Positions 12,777 through 51,789 of a stretch of DNA of 64,000 nt are shown here, piece by piece. Position numbers and translations under genes: made by a program. Numbering within the stretch: the stretch's first letter is position 1; each line of letters starts with the position of its first letter. Under the pieces are notes generated by a model. That model was given only the letters and a program-made list of their open reading frames with translations, was not told the DNA's origin and did not search any database. The stretch is from Isoperla grammatica (taxonomy: Eukaryota > Arthropoda > Insecta > Plecoptera > Perlodidae). The stretch spans positions 6,192,973 through 6,256,972 of the forward strand of contig OX246744.1 of the NCBI GenBank assembly GCA_945910005.1, written 5' to 3'.

Positions 12777-13702
12777 ACTTTTGGATGTTGGGTGGAGTCC
12801 ACCGTGAGCGGAAAAGGTGGAAACAATTTTAGCTGGTTCCGGTGGTAATTTGTCTTCAAGATGGAACCAATTACTAAAGTTTTTTTTTCTAACAAGTCGA
12901 CAAAAACTAATACTATCTCCCGCCGCAACCAGATATGTCATATAAACCGTTCGCGAACCAGTTTATAGCTTTAGATTCATATGTTTACCATGTTCTCGAA
13001 ACTCTTCGCCAAACATAAAACTTTCCCTATTTCCCCGACCTCGTTGAGCGGGTGGAAAAAGTGCATCAACTTGTCTACTCAGTTGTACAAAGAGAAACAC
13101 GATTCAAGGCGAAAAAAGATTAAAAAGCTTTTTGGTATAAATTTCAGTAAATAGTGGACCGTGGAGAAAAAGGAACATAACATACATGTTTTAAAAGCAG
13201 TATGTACTAAATGACGGTTGGTGTGATGAGAGTGTTGGGTGGGGGGGGGGGGGGGAGGGGGGGGGGGGCACAGCTCACTTATTGTTCACTCCAACTATCA
13301 TTGTTTATTCACGGCTCTCCATTGAGAGTGAGTGCAGTAAGTGGTACACGTCGTTGCTCATGTGTGGTTATTACTGTCTCCAGTGCACAAGCTCCAGTTT
13401 TCGATTACCGGTGCAAACTATTGTACTTTTTGTTACTCTTCTGAAATCGAGTTAAATCTATCGATGCCATAACTAGCATATATTGTTAAAAAGAATGGCT
13501 GGGTATACAGCAAATACATGTTTTTATTTAATTTATTTATTTCCGAATGCAAATCGATAAATGGTTTATATCATTATCACATTCTTTTCAAACAAGCAGT
13601 ATAATATCGTGGTGGGTATTGGGTAATATAATATTAAAAGTAGCATAATATGCATGTGCGTATTCTTGAACCTTTTTTAAATCAAAGTGTCAGTGTTATG
13701 GT
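12777..13702. other. Intergenic, no gene; poly(G) tract
   Basis: A G-rich tract of about 30 nt at 13240-13269. Otherwise unremarkable. Confidence 0.5.
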
Positions 13703-13831
13703 ACGTTTACAGCTACGCGTTGCGAGCGAAGCGAGGGCGCGAGCTCCAATCAGCGGCCGAGTTTCATGTAAACTCGGCCGCTGATTGGAGCTCGCGCCCT
13801 CGCTTCGCTCACAACGCGTAGCTGTAAACGT
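13703..13831. mobile_element. Near-perfect 129-bp palindrome
   Basis: Arms of about 62 nt (ACGTTTACAGCTACGCGTTG and complement; AGCGAAGCGAGGGCGCGAGC) with a 5-nt loop; one or two mismatches only. Very GC-rich against its surroundings. Confidence 0.85.
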
Positions 13832-15997
13832 AGCATTATCTTCGCACATAAACACCACTTATTTACAACATTTCACAAGACGTGTTCAACCGAACAGAAC
13901 AAAAGAAAACACTACAACATTTTACATTTCCGAACATTACCATCAGTGTTTCAACTGTCTCATATTATGTAACGCACTCTTCTCTAAGAGGTCAAGCTAC
14001 TTTTAAAACCACCATTAAAAAATATAACAACCCTGCTCTTGCTTAGTAATCTTCGGAACTACAAAATTTGGGAACTATTCGGCATCCCACCGAAACAATA
14101 CTGTCAAAACAGGACCTAAATATATAAAGAATCTAACAATCCCCGAACCAACTTTTCTATAATTTATGCCTGAAAGTAGAGTAGTAGGCCTATACGTGCG
14201 TGCATCATTATTATGGTTCACACTTTACATTTTCTAATATCCTTAATGTATTTTTAACACGAGAAAAAGCTTTGTATAGAAAATCTTTTGTTATACAAAT
14301 GTTTTAATCTTTGTGAAAAGTTTGACAAAGAAATAAAATGAAAACGTAGACATGCATTAATCAACGTATAACGAGTGAGCCTGAAAGGTTTTGATGAATA
14401 TGGTGACGTCATGAGACAATATGATAACATATACACTGATAACAGTGATGGGACTTGAGCATGCACTTCTTAACCCCCCCCCCCCCCCCCCCTCAAGCTA
14501 TGTTCACTTCGCTTTTTGTGTTACAAATCCGCGTGGATTAGTTAAAGTAACAGCTTTTCTCAATCCTTTCCACCCTTTTCTTTCAGACTTTCATTATACA
14601 TCTCCATTAAATTCAGATCCTCTGTTTCAATTTTATCCTTTTTCTCTTGGCCTTTAGTTATTTTTCCTTATATTAGTACTCTCTCTTTCTTTTTCATCCG
14701 CGTTTACAAAAAAAGCGTCCGTTGAGAAAGAGGCGAGGCGGCGATGTTGTTTTGTTGTTCTTACTCTTCACAAGACAAGGAGTGGATGAAAGGAAATCAC
14801 CATATTTTAAAATAAAAAACATCTACCGAGATTAATTTTAGTCTTGCTACAAAAAAATATAACATAACACGAATGCTATTATAGAACATTGTAAGTAACG
14901 AGGAATCGTAAAGTGTGTAATTTGCTTTACACATTTTCTGTAGAAGAGTATTCTAGAAGTGGGTTCATAAAAATGTTGTGATTTTTGGGGTGCTATCTTT
15001 ATAAATGACATGTTTTTTAAAAGCTGGTTTTAATTGCTTTTATGTTAATTTGGGTTTGTGACACTTTACCTCGATTCCATTATGATAAGCCCAAGTTAAT
15101 TTATTTGTCTTGAAAGAGCTCTTACCTTTTTCGCTTAATTATTAGTTATATTTTAAGTGGTAGGACTAAGGATTTTTATTTTATCAACTTTGTTTTAGCT
15201 ATTACTTAGCTGTATTTAGATTTAAAGTGGAAGGCGTTTTTTTACAGCCGTTGAGATTGCTACATTTGATATTTTTGTTAATCCCGTTTTTACTTCTTAT
15301 ATATCTTTTTATAAAACCAAAATGTTGGCTAAAAACATTTTTCGTTATTATTTGTCGTTCTAAAAACAATTAATTTAGCTTGGTTTTAATTGCAGACAAC
15401 CTCCCCCCCCCCCCCCCGTTAAGAGTTCAGGGTTCTCGTATCTTTAAAATTACACCGAATGCAAAAATTTTGGAATGGAGCTTGTCCAGTTAAATACTAT
15501 CACGATCTACAGTATAAATATTCTCAAAAAATGGATTTTAAGTGTCTTAGTATTAAATTTGTTTGGTTTCGGTCTGAAATATGTAGCTCGAGATATAACG
15601 ACAGTTCCCTCCGTGAAAGACGTGACAAACATATTGAACGCATTGTTTCAAAAGAGTTTAAACTTAAAATTATCTTTCCCGACTTCAAATTACAGTTAAC
15701 CAACTCAACTTTGTGACATGAATGGTGAAAAGTCGATATTTGCAAAAGTTTTCTTATCGCAAGTTTAATTTGACTATCGCAATATCTTTATAAACTTTTG
15801 ACGGTAGCAAAAATTAATTTGCGAATCTTCTTCTGTTTTCCTCCTCGTGTAAGTTTGATATTCGATCTGACGTCTTTCGTCACATTACTTTATCCGAGCC
15901 AATCAGAAGAGTTGAAGAGTTTAATGTTTAATGAATGTTGGCAGCAGACAAGTTAATAGATGATTTTCAGAATTGAGCCATGATTTGCTCTATCTAA
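13832..15997. other. Intergenic, no gene; two poly(C) tracts
   Basis: C-tracts at about 14476-14492 and 15402-15418, otherwise T-rich. ORFs here (up to 85 codons) show no recognisable domain. Confidence 0.5.
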
Positions 15998-16145
15998 GGT
16001 TGGAATTCATAGTCGGCCCCTACACCTAGGGGCGCCCATTGTTACCAAGGTAACAATTGTTTGCATGTTATTTCCCATAAACAAAACAAATCCATAGCAA
16101 CAATGGGTGCCCCTAGGTGTAGGGGCCGACTATGAATTCCAACCT
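15998..16145. mobile_element. Fold-back element (family of 33893-34313)
   Basis: Arms AGGTTGGAATTCATAGTCGG, CCTACACCTAGGGGCGCCC and their complements, about 60 nt each. Uninterrupted relative of the nested element in Khc intron 6. Confidence 0.8.
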
Positions 16146-16270
16146 AAGAGTCCTTGATAGTTATGTTAAGCATTTTTCACTGTTGTGCATTGTTGTCATT
16201 GAAGATCAAGCTAGAGGGACGTGATTAGCTCTATCTAAGGGTCCTAGATCAATTCTGAAAAAGGTCAATA

Positions 16271-16635
16271 GGGTGTATTCACGTATTGCGCATGGTGGCC
16301 ACATTCGAGGCCACACGGCATGTGATTGGTAGTTCATTGTTACTATGTTTCAGCTGGCGTTTGATGCAAATGCAACTGTTCTCTAACTTTGGTTTGCTAT
16401 AATTACTTAAAATCAACACAAACACACTCTTTTGTCTCGATTACTCTTTTAATCGTTTACAAAGGCATACAATAATCATTTTCGTACAGTTTATCGGGGG
16501 ATATATACGTGTTCAAACTTGTCATATTTCCCCATAAACAATATTATTCGTTTTCTATTGACAGCTAAATGAAACTTGAAATAGTACTATAGGTGGCCTC
16601 CAATATGGCCGATGTGACGTCACGTGAATACTCCC
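16271..16635. mobile_element. MITE with GGGTGTATTCACG ends and TA target
   Basis: Ends GGGTGTATTCACG and CGTGAATACTCCC, flanked by TA on both sides (16269-16270, 16636-16637). 365 bp, no transposase. Confidence 0.75.
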
Positions 16636-16930
16636 TATTGTTTCTCTCTGCGCTGCTCTATCACCGATTGCGATCAGTCTTAGTAAAAGTGTCTGTGACT
16701 GATGTTAGTGTCAACAGCCGTCCCTGCACTTTGTTTGTAATTACAGTATTGATCAACACAGTAGTAGGCCTAACTACCTACCGACCTGGCTGGTGTTTCC
16801 TTATTTAGTCTCAACGCTTGGTCTAGTGTTGTGTAATATCCCCCGTACAAGACACCCAGAGAAGACTCTATACAAACAAGTATACTAATTACCATAGATG
16901 TGGCTATAAGTGGTAAGACGTGAGACCTTT

Positions 16931-17189
16931 GAGTGAGTAATAGGGTAGAGGCCTCACGCCATCGTCAGTTTGTCTACCGCCTTTTACTGCCCAAAATACT
17001 TAGGTCTGGTAGTAGAAGTTCGCCAAGCGACGCGATTGATTGGTCGGCTACTTCACCGAAGATATACGAAAACTCCGTTATCGCGTCGCTTGGCGAACTT
17101 TTGCTACCCGACTAAAGTATGTTGGGCAGCACAAGGCGGTAGACAAACTGACGATTGCGTTGCGACTCTACCCTATATTACTCACTCAA
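16931..17189. mobile_element. Inverted-repeat MITE (about 260 bp)
   Basis: Arms of roughly 100 nt: GAGTGAGTAATAGGGTAGAG, CGTCAGTTTGTCTACCGCC, AAGTTCGCCAAGCGACGCG and complements. No coding capacity. Confidence 0.75.
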
Positions 17190-17300
17190 CGGTGAGACTC
17201 TAATACAGGAGGTTGCCGGTTCGACACCGGTCACCGGTTTTCCTCAGTCACACAGGACAAATGCTGGGGTTGAGTCCTATTAACAGCCCTCGGATATTCC
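17190..17300 (+). repeat. tRNA-related SINE head
   Basis: GGAGGTTGCCGGTTCGACACC holds a good B box (GGTTCGANNCC) after ACTCTAATAC. Direct neighbour of the MITE, no complete tRNA cloverleaf. Confidence 0.5.
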
Positions 17301-17454
17301 TTCTCAACTATTTCAAATACAACACATAGTTAGTCACCTGAATATGGACATGATTGCCAAACACGACAACCCGATATGCCCCTCTTCAGGTAAGGAATTG
17401 TTATTAGGGTGTTTGGATAGTTGGCAAAGAATGTCCTAAATCCAAGCATCATTC

Positions 17455-17590
17455 ATCTTGTGACTGAGGAAATCCTCGGAAAAAACCTTCATTCAGGATT
17501 GACGGTGGCTGTGGAATCGAACCGGCGACCTCCACATTAGAGTATCGTATGTTACCGCTGAGCTATATCTTTATCGGTATCCGTAGATAG
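17455..17590 (-). mobile_element. tRNA-related SINE, reverse
   Basis: GGAATCGAACCGGCGACCTCC is an antisense B box, preceded by TTCATTCAGGATTGACGG. Related to 10555-10712 and 23405-23530. Confidence 0.6.
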
Positions 17591-18677
17591 GTTCGAAACC
17601 TCTCCATCCGTTCCTATCTTCTGCCAATGTTTTAATTACCACGTTATATGTGAATATGTGTATAAAGATATTATTGCCTTTGTTTTTAACACTCTTTTAT
17701 CATGTTTTCAACTTCATTGTGCGCCTTGTCTGATCCACTGGCATTTTTTGTACTTTTTTTTCTTTTTATTGTACTTATTTTATGTAGTATTTTGACAAAC
17801 ACATGTGTAACGTGTGTTCTTTGTGCTTGTTTCTGTGTTTTTATTGTTATGTTTATTATTTCACGCCAAATGGCAGAATACGCTGTATGTGAAATATTGA
17901 ATAAATAAATTTAAAAAAAAATTATCGTTAAACGCTTTACATTTTGAGTAACTTTCAAGGTAACGGGTTATACATTTCAAGCCAAATTGAAAACATTACA
18001 AAGTGTACTAAGCTTCCCTCCCCCCACCCCCCCGTGATCCACCACTGCGAAAACGAACGTTCTAGCAAATGTGAGTTCAATCCACCACCGGAGCATGTTT
18101 TATGAAGCACCCTTGAGGGTAGTGTGCTGCTTTTACGCCGTCCCTCAAAAACCACCCCCTACATCCCCCCCCCCACCCCCCTCAACCGCCACTCCAGCGT
18201 CATATCTGCACCTCAGACGCGCGGAGCACTCACCGAAATGTACGAATTATACGATATTACAAGAGACATTGCAAGGATAAAACAGGTGTCCTGTATCTGT
18301 TTTTGTTTGCCGGGCTGTAAAAGCACTTCGAGCTTATCAAACGAGGCAAGATAAGCTGGATATAACGTTGCTTTCTCTTTTGACGTAAAGTTTCCATGGA
18401 AACTGTATAAAATGGAGTAATGTCTCACATACACTGTATATAAAGTTGCCATAGTTTAGGGCGGAATGCACAGTCGCGTTAAGTATGTGATTTCTTTATG
18501 GTTGCTTTGGAGTTTGATCCTCTTATGGAAAATAGCATGCAATAAAACAATTTCATAGCAACAAATCCTGTATACTTAATTTGACACTTGACTTGAATTT
18601 TCTACTTCTCTAAAGTTCCTACCATCTTATTGAAACATGTCCATTAGAGATAATGTACGACCTTCCGTTGCACAGTG
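17591..18677. other. Intergenic, no gene seen
   Basis: Includes a LINE-like tail near 17865-17925 (AATACGCTGTATGTGAAATA then TTGAATAAATAAATT) and C-rich stretches at 18014-18035 and 18160-18183. Confidence 0.45.
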
Positions 18678-18685
18678 CTCTCTAT

Positions 18686-19116
18686 TAGGGATTCCCATCG
18701 ATAAAAAAATTCATATCGATATCGCAGATGTAATTATCGATATCGTATCGCGATATCGATTTTTAAAAACTCGGTATCGAAATCGCCGATATCGCAATTT
18801 TTTTTTCAAACCAGCCAGAGACCATTCATTATAAACACTTTAATGTGAATAATTTAACGTCGAAATGATTTACTATGTGCGTCAATTTGTGTGTTGGCGG
18901 TACCTGTAGTAGGTACCTAGAGTAGGTACCAACGCGAATGTTGCAGTGTATGTATCACAAAGATGCAGAGGTACAACACCGCCAAACTTTTTTTTTACGA
19001 TAGTTGACACTTGATCGATATCGCGAAACGTACGATATATTAATTCTATATCGATATCGAATTATTTTTCTATTATCGATATCGTATCGAATTATCGATA
19101 TCGTTGGGCAGCCCTA
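18686..19116. mobile_element. hAT-like non-autonomous element (431 bp)
   Basis: Ends TAGGGATTCCC and GGGCAGCCCTA, flanked by perfect 8-bp duplications CTCTCTAT (18678-18685 and 19117-19124). Both subterminal regions are dense in TATCGATA/GATATCG words, probable transposase-binding repeats. No coding capacity. Confidence 0.9.
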
Positions 19117-19124
19117 CTCTCTAT

Positions 19125-19740
19125 ACTCAGCGGAAGACTGTGCAAAAACGTCAGGAATATGTTGATTCTCATAGGATTAGCGCGCATAAAGCAGTATTAA
19201 GGATATGAGATCGGTGTGCGAATACTTACATTGAGGCTAGTATATAACGTTGCTTTCTCTCTTGACGTGAAGTTTCCGGGAAACTACATGACATGTTTTA
19301 ATGTCTCACTGTGTATAAACTTTACTAGAAGTTAGAGTTTGAAAGGAGCAGAGTTGAAATGTCAAAAGCAGATGGAAATATTCCCATAACATTTCAAGTC
19401 AGGTTGATGACAGACCTGTCAGTATATAGGCTAACTTAGTCACTATTTAAAATACTGCTCTACAAAGAAAGAAGAACATGCTTAAAACGATAAAAATAAA
19501 TTTTAAAACTCATTTTTTATTATTTGAAGTGCATTGAATTGTAATTGAAGATTTTAGAGTATACCCTTATTAAAACTCTATCTATGGTTTGGACGACAAA
19601 GCACACATTACTGGCACCAGGGTAAAATTTCCGTTACTGAAAAAATGGAGCGAAGACCTAAAGTCTAGAAATTGTATAGTAATTATTTGTTTGTTTGTTG
19701 TGTATTGTTGTTGACGTAAATGGTGTTTGTTGTGGACCCT
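19125..19740. other. Intergenic, no gene seen
   Basis: AATATAACGTTGCTTTCTCTYTTGACGT occurs here (19241) and at 18361 in part, a short dispersed repeat. Otherwise unique and AT-rich. Confidence 0.4.
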
Positions 19741-20125
19741 TTTGTCTGGATTTATAATATATAGATCAAATTAATAAAGGAAAATTTAATTTTAACGTGA
19801 AAATGTCTGTGTGTTTTTTATGTAAAGACATGGGCTGGAACAACCCCTCCCCTAAATAATATATGGATCAAATTAATAAAGGAAAATTTAATTTTAACGT
19901 GGAAATGTCTGTATGTTCTTGATGTAAAGACAGGCAAATTAATAAAGGAAAATTTAATTTTAACGTGGAAATGTCTGTATGTTTTTGATGTAAAGACATG
20001 GGCTGAAACACCCCCTCCCCTTAATAATATATGATCAAATTAATAAAGGAAAATTTAATTTTAACGTGGAAATGTCTGTATGTTCTTGATGTAAAGACAT
20101 GGGCTGGAACACTCCCTTTCCCCCC
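19741..20125 (+). repeat. Tandem repeat, four units of about 65-105 nt
   Basis: Four copies of ATTAATAAAGGAAAATTTAA with AACGTGGAAATGTCTGTATG and GATGTAAAGACATGGGCTG; the third unit lacks part of the spacer. Confidence 0.9.
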
Positions 20126-20354
20126 TACCCCTTCTCTAATTATGATGGGAACAAGAACGCTGAAGATGTGACAACGTGTGGTATAATTACGTTATAACGA
20201 GTTCCAAGGGGAAAGCTGTGTTTGCACGTGAAACTCGACAGATTGAATAAGTGAACATGGTGGGGAATAGAGGTGCCTGGTAGAATATTTAGAATATAAC
20301 GTGACTCTCGTAGTCATCTCTACTTAAAACAAGCCGACGTTTTGTTCAAGACTT

Positions 20355-21210
20355 GGGTCCCAGAGATCGTTTACATTCAGTGTGCACAACTGTATAGTTT
20401 GCACAGTGTAACTATTAGCATGCTGATGGAATCAATACCTTAATACTCTATAGTGGCATTTAGGGTGCACCACAATATAGTTCGCCCAAGGTAACTATTC
20501 GCATGCTGATGAAATCAAGACCCCAGGGGCCGGATTCACAAGAGGTCTTAACTTAGGACCGGTCCTAAGTCCTGCTGTACCGTATGTGCTATTATAAATC
20601 CTCGATAGGCCTACTACACGGCCCAATTGATAGCTACTTTCGTGGAAATCACAGTGAACTAAAATATTGCAAGGCGGTGTTTTAAAGTTTAGTGTTTTGT
20701 TTTCTTACCTCCACATTCTAAAAACAGAGAAATGTGTATGTCAAGGTAAGTAAACGATATTTATTTATGTTCACACTTCAAAGTCATAGACGCATTGCCA
20801 CCATCTTTGAAGAAAGATAAGACCAACTCAGACCGGGCCTAAATATTTGTCTCAAGTTGTTATTTACTAGGGTTTCTTAGCAACGTCGAGTCGAGGCTAT
20901 GTGTAGGTCCGTATCAGCCAATGGCGTAGTGGTCCTAAAGCTAGGCCAGGCCTAAGCTAAGACCTCTTGTGAATCCGGGCCCAGCTCTTTATAGCGACAT
21001 TCAGTACTCACCACACTATAGTTCGACCAATGTAACTATTCGCATTCTGACGAAATCATCATTCAGTACGCACCACTATAGTTCGACCAATGTAACTATT
21101 CGCATTCTGATGAAATCATCATTCAGTGCGCACCACACTATAGTTCGACCACAGATTAGTTGTCTGTGGTTCGACCAATGTAACTATTCGCATTATGACG
21201 AAATCATGGC
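20355..21210 (+). repeat. Diverged tandem repeat (about five units) split by a MITE
   Basis: Units contain CACTATAGTTCGACCAATGT, AACTATTCGCATTCTGA and GAAATCATC. Two older units lie before and three younger after the MITE at 20527-20982. Confidence 0.8.
20527..20982. mobile_element. MITE with GGATTCACAAGAGGTC ends
   Basis: Inverted termini GGGCCGGATTCACAAGAGG and complement; CCAG on both flanks is a possible target duplication. Inserted in the tandem repeat. Confidence 0.75.
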
Positions 21211-21387
21211 CACTACTCTAAAATAGCGTAAATTACGATTCTAAAAGTATAGCCATGTGGATATGATCGTGTTTTTTTGTTTGCAGACAACGAATCAAAG
21301 AAAGATACAACAATGGAGTTGCCTAGCAACAGAGTGCATATGTTTCTGCATATGATGTCACAGCACCATCAATCTTAACTATGCTAT

Positions 21388-21693
21388 AGGGCACTAGCAA
21401 CACCAAAGACAACAATGGAACAAATGAATTGAACTGATGGACAAGCAATCAGCTGTCAAAATAATAAAATTGCAACCATAGAAATAAAAATATGTGTAGC
21501 AATAGTAACTGCTCGCCATTATTACTTTTAATGATAGACAACGACTAAGTGAAAGTTTTGTATGTGTATTTGTTTGTTTTTTGTTTTGTTTTCCAAAATC
21601 AGAAGAAATTGTTTTTTGACAGCTTGTTGCTTGTCCATCGATTCAATTCATTTGTTTCATTGTTGTCTTTTGGTGTTGCTAGTGCCCTCCGGT
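21388..21693. mobile_element. Fold-back element
   Basis: Arms of about 70-75 nt (GCACTAGCAACACCAAAGAC, AACAAATGAATTGAA, GGACAAGCAA and complements) around a 150-nt centre. Confidence 0.75.
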
Positions 21694-22354
21694 AAACATG
21701 ATATGCGAGTGTATTTGCAATTTAGCTATTTACTACATATTGTATTAATGTACCTTAACACGTTTGCTACTAATTTTAGATTGTTTCTATGTATTCATTA
21801 AACGAGACATGAGAAATTCTTTATGTAGTTTTTTTGCGTGGTAATAATAGCAAAGTAATGTTGTAGAACAGGAAACGACATCGGCTGAAACATCTTTACA
21901 ATTGAAAGTAAACAAACATATGTCGTTTTGACCACCACGCTCATATTTTAGGGTATAAATTGTGAAATATTTATAATAAGCTACTACTTGTTTTCACCAT
22001 GGCAACCGGGCTTCCGAATGGTTGTTGCCATGGTGAAAACAATTTAGTACGATACTAAATATTTAATTTTTTTATAATTTTTAAGTTGTAAAGTCCGTAT
22101 TCATAGTCGTCCCGGTGACCGGACAATTTGCCAGGCGACCCTAGGACAATTTGCCAGGCAAGTGTATGAGGTCACGGTGGGGCTAGGACAATTTACCAAC
22201 CAACCTTGTTATGTACCGAATTCACGCGCCGACCAACGAACCCTTACCACCCTGGTACGGGACTCGTACCCATGTTCAGGTCGGCTGTCACAAGGCTTTA
22301 CTGGGGACGTAACCCTCTCTTGACATAAGTGAGCTCGTACATTTTTTATCGTTG
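21694..22354. other. Intergenic; small hairpin and 19-nt tandem words
   Basis: Hairpin at 21979-22045 (TTGTTTTCACCATGGCAAC and complement). Three CTAGGACAATTTRCCA words at about 22120-22200. No gene. Confidence 0.5.
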
Positions 22355-22500
22355 CTATGTCTAGGGGACTAGTCGTCCCCTACCATTAGGGGCGCCCGTT
22401 GTTGTTATGTATTTGTTTTCTAAACGGAAAACAACATGCATTAAACTGATACCTGGCAACAACGGGCGCCCCCATGAGTATAGGAGACGACTGAATTCCA
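22355..22500. mobile_element. Fold-back element (family of 15998-16145)
   Basis: Arms AGTCGTCCCC, GGGGCGCCCGTTGTTG and complements, ending in GAATTCC. More diverged than the other copies. Confidence 0.65.
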
Positions 22501-24559
22501 GTCCAGCCTTAATTTTTGTCGAGTCCGGGGAGTAGAATTGTTTCTGAAAGACTCTCAGGGGGAACTAATGGATATAACTTACTATTGACAGTGTTGATCG
22601 CCTCCCCCCCCCACCCCCCTTCTCCTCCCCGCCCCTTTCAATCTAGGTCTTCCTAAACCGATCAGGATTCTCCGCAGGGCGACGCGTACGATGCGTGAGT
22701 ATCCTATAACCACATTGAACAGTTCAACTGGCTCGAATCCAATTGGACAATACGATTGAGTGAAGGTGAACTTGATACAAAAAATACTCGGTTGGTTTAC
22801 AATGCGGACCAGTAAATTCGCTTACCATTTATTTATTTAATGTCTATCCTATTCAGTTATAAAAACTGATTTGCTACGCAAACAATTAATAATAATGAAA
22901 TCGTAAATTACAATAACAATTCAAAAACAAAACAAACTTCTGTACTATTAAAAATTGACATTTGTTCCATACTCCTTCCCCAATTTGGGTCCGTGATGAT
23001 AATTATGTATCATTATTCACTATCAATTTATTGGATAATTAAATAAATATTATTTTTCGTTTTAAAACTCTATCAGCTATTTTCAAAATTATTATGTGTG
23101 TTTCGGGAGCGTTTATGGTTTTTCGTTTGTGTCTTTAAAATAACATTCAAGTTATACATATTTTGGATTCATGCAAGGCTAGATGTTATCAACATAAAAA
23201 GATCTACAGAAATAATCTCCAAAAAGGTTGCAAAATTAGTTGTACTTACGTTAAAAAAAAAAAGACAAATGCAATATCTTATATTCAAATGATATAATGG
23301 AACTAACGTGATACTTTTTCAATCATTTTTTTTTAAAAGAATGTCTGTAGATCTTGATAGTATTTCCCACATCCAACATCATCCCAAAATTATTATTTTA
23401 GAAATATGGAAAAACCTTATACTTTGACTGAGGAAAACTTCAGTCAGGATTGCCGGCGACCTTCCATATTAAAGTCTCTCGTGTTGCTGTTACCCTGTGC
23501 CATCCCTTTTAGCACCGATGAATGATAGAATAGCTTTGAGCTCTTCCTGTCGTACGAAGCGAGTAAGAAGCCAACATAACAATAACAATTTCCCCAAAGA
23601 TTTTATTTCAATTTCTAAATTCTAATTAAAAACTTTCTACTTTTGAAGCGTTTTTTGCTATGAATAGTACTCGACAAATTAAATTATAATGCACGTGAAG
23701 TAATTATTTTTATGACGTCGTCGACATGCAAGCAGTATTATGAAATTATGCGCGCGCGAAAGATAAAAGATAATTTCGACTATGTTTATAGTATTTTTGA
23801 TGGTTGCTCGAACTAGGGCAGTGTGTTGTTTCGCATGATGTGTTTCTTATGAGAGACCAAAACACAATCATCCCTCATGTCAGGGTATTTTATCGGCAGA
23901 CACGCGGGCGCCGCTAGAAAGAAACTCGATGCGTGTTAAGCCAGCGGCTGCATCTGTTTACTTATTTATTTTGTCACGAGTTTCCCTAGCACTTTCCGGC
24001 GTTCATGTTTACTTTAGTGAGTCTACCCAGGAGATTCGGGAACGAAAGGAAGAAAAGAGATCTTGCAAATCGATCTGCCATCGTCTCTAGATTGTTTTCT
24101 TTTTGTTGTTTGCAATTATTTCGCGTTGTCGAGACGATTGGAATCTTTGAAGTAAGAAAGAGTAGAAAAAAGTAGACCGTGAAAAATCCATAAACTCGAT
24201 GGTAGGGGTCATTGTTTGGGAAATTGCTTTTTGCTGGTTGTGAGCTGGAGGGCTTTAAATGTCTAATGGAATTGGAAAAACGTCTTTGATGAAATTGAAA
24301 CACTCTGGGATTCAGGAAACGAAATTTGAATATGGTTAAGGGGGATTGGTCATTGGTCAACAGCTGTGCGGGTGACGCCCATTCGGCTGAGTTGACAGCG
24401 AAACGAGGAAGGATTCTTTTTGTTTCAATTGCTGTTAACGTTTGATTTAAGATCTACTTACACGATAATCTAACGTGATTTATGTGTGAAATAAGATGAT
24501 TCAGGCCGAGAACCGAACCTAGAGTTTCGGGGAAAAAAGACGAGGGGAAGGGCAGTAAT
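22501..24559. other. Intergenic upstream of Khc; SINE relic
   Basis: SINE relic at about 23405-23530 (TTCAGTCAGGATTGCCGGCG). A 124-codon minus-strand ORF at 23986-24360 shows no recognisable domain. Nothing else supported. Confidence 0.45.
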
Positions 24560-24962
24560 AAAGATCAATAGACTGGCGCATGTACTTGCTGTTCGAGCTT
24601 ACGTCATACCAGCCAATCCAACGCGTCGTCCGCACGTAGGTTGCGGCAGTGTGGGGCAGGTTCATTTCAGACGTTTCAGACAAGAACAACGCAGTTTGTC
24701 GTGATCATAACACTCGATTATTGTTTTTAATTCACATTTAAAGTGGGAGAGTTGTTTTTACTACGTGTAACGTGTAAAGTTACGCATGTCTGACGTTTGG
24801 TTCTGTGGGCTGAGCCACTTCTGTTTAGGCCTAGCAATGGAAGCCATTTTGGTGTAACTTGTCAATCGTTTCGTTTAACAAGTTTTTAGTGTACTTTTTG
24901 CACGGTTTTAAGTTCCATTTTAACGTAATTTTACACCAAGATTGTTATTTAATAAATTTAAA
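24560..24962 (+). promoter_or_regulatory. Putative Khc promoter and 5' UTR
   Basis: The 400 nt before the Khc ATG are free of recognisable repeats. Arthropod-initiator-like TTCAGA words occur at about 24667 and 24675, and I see no convincing TATA box. The true transcription start is not determinable by eye, and a further upstream 5' UTR exon is possible. Confidence 0.3.
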
Positions 24963-51628
<26,666 letters not shown>

Positions 51629-51651
51629 GAAGTTACGGCACTGAGCCACGC

Positions 51652-51684
<33 letters not shown>

Positions 51685-51783
51685 TCGTCGCCGCGAGTAA
51701 ACGTCGGCGGGACAAAACACGATTGGAAGCCTGCGCGTCGATCCTTGTGTAGTAGGTTTATGTTTTGTCGCCGTTTCTATCGT

Positions 51784-51789
51784 AATAAA
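51784..51789 (+). terminator. Proximal Khc polyadenylation signal
   Basis: AATAAA 155 nt after the proposed Khc stop codon. It would give a short 3' UTR. A second AATAAA at 54325-54330 could terminate a much longer form. Confidence 0.5.

Noticed and set aside
12440..12832. 130-codon ORF of SILFY repeats
   Set aside because: Translation of the (TTCTA)n microsatellite.
15459..15716. 85-codon ORF
   Set aside because: Overlapping ORFs of similar length occur in three frames here, there is no domain, and the region is AT-rich; not supportable.
23986..24360. 124-codon minus-strand ORF upstream of Khc
   Set aside because: No recognisable domain, low-complexity composition, no splice or promoter context; most likely chance.
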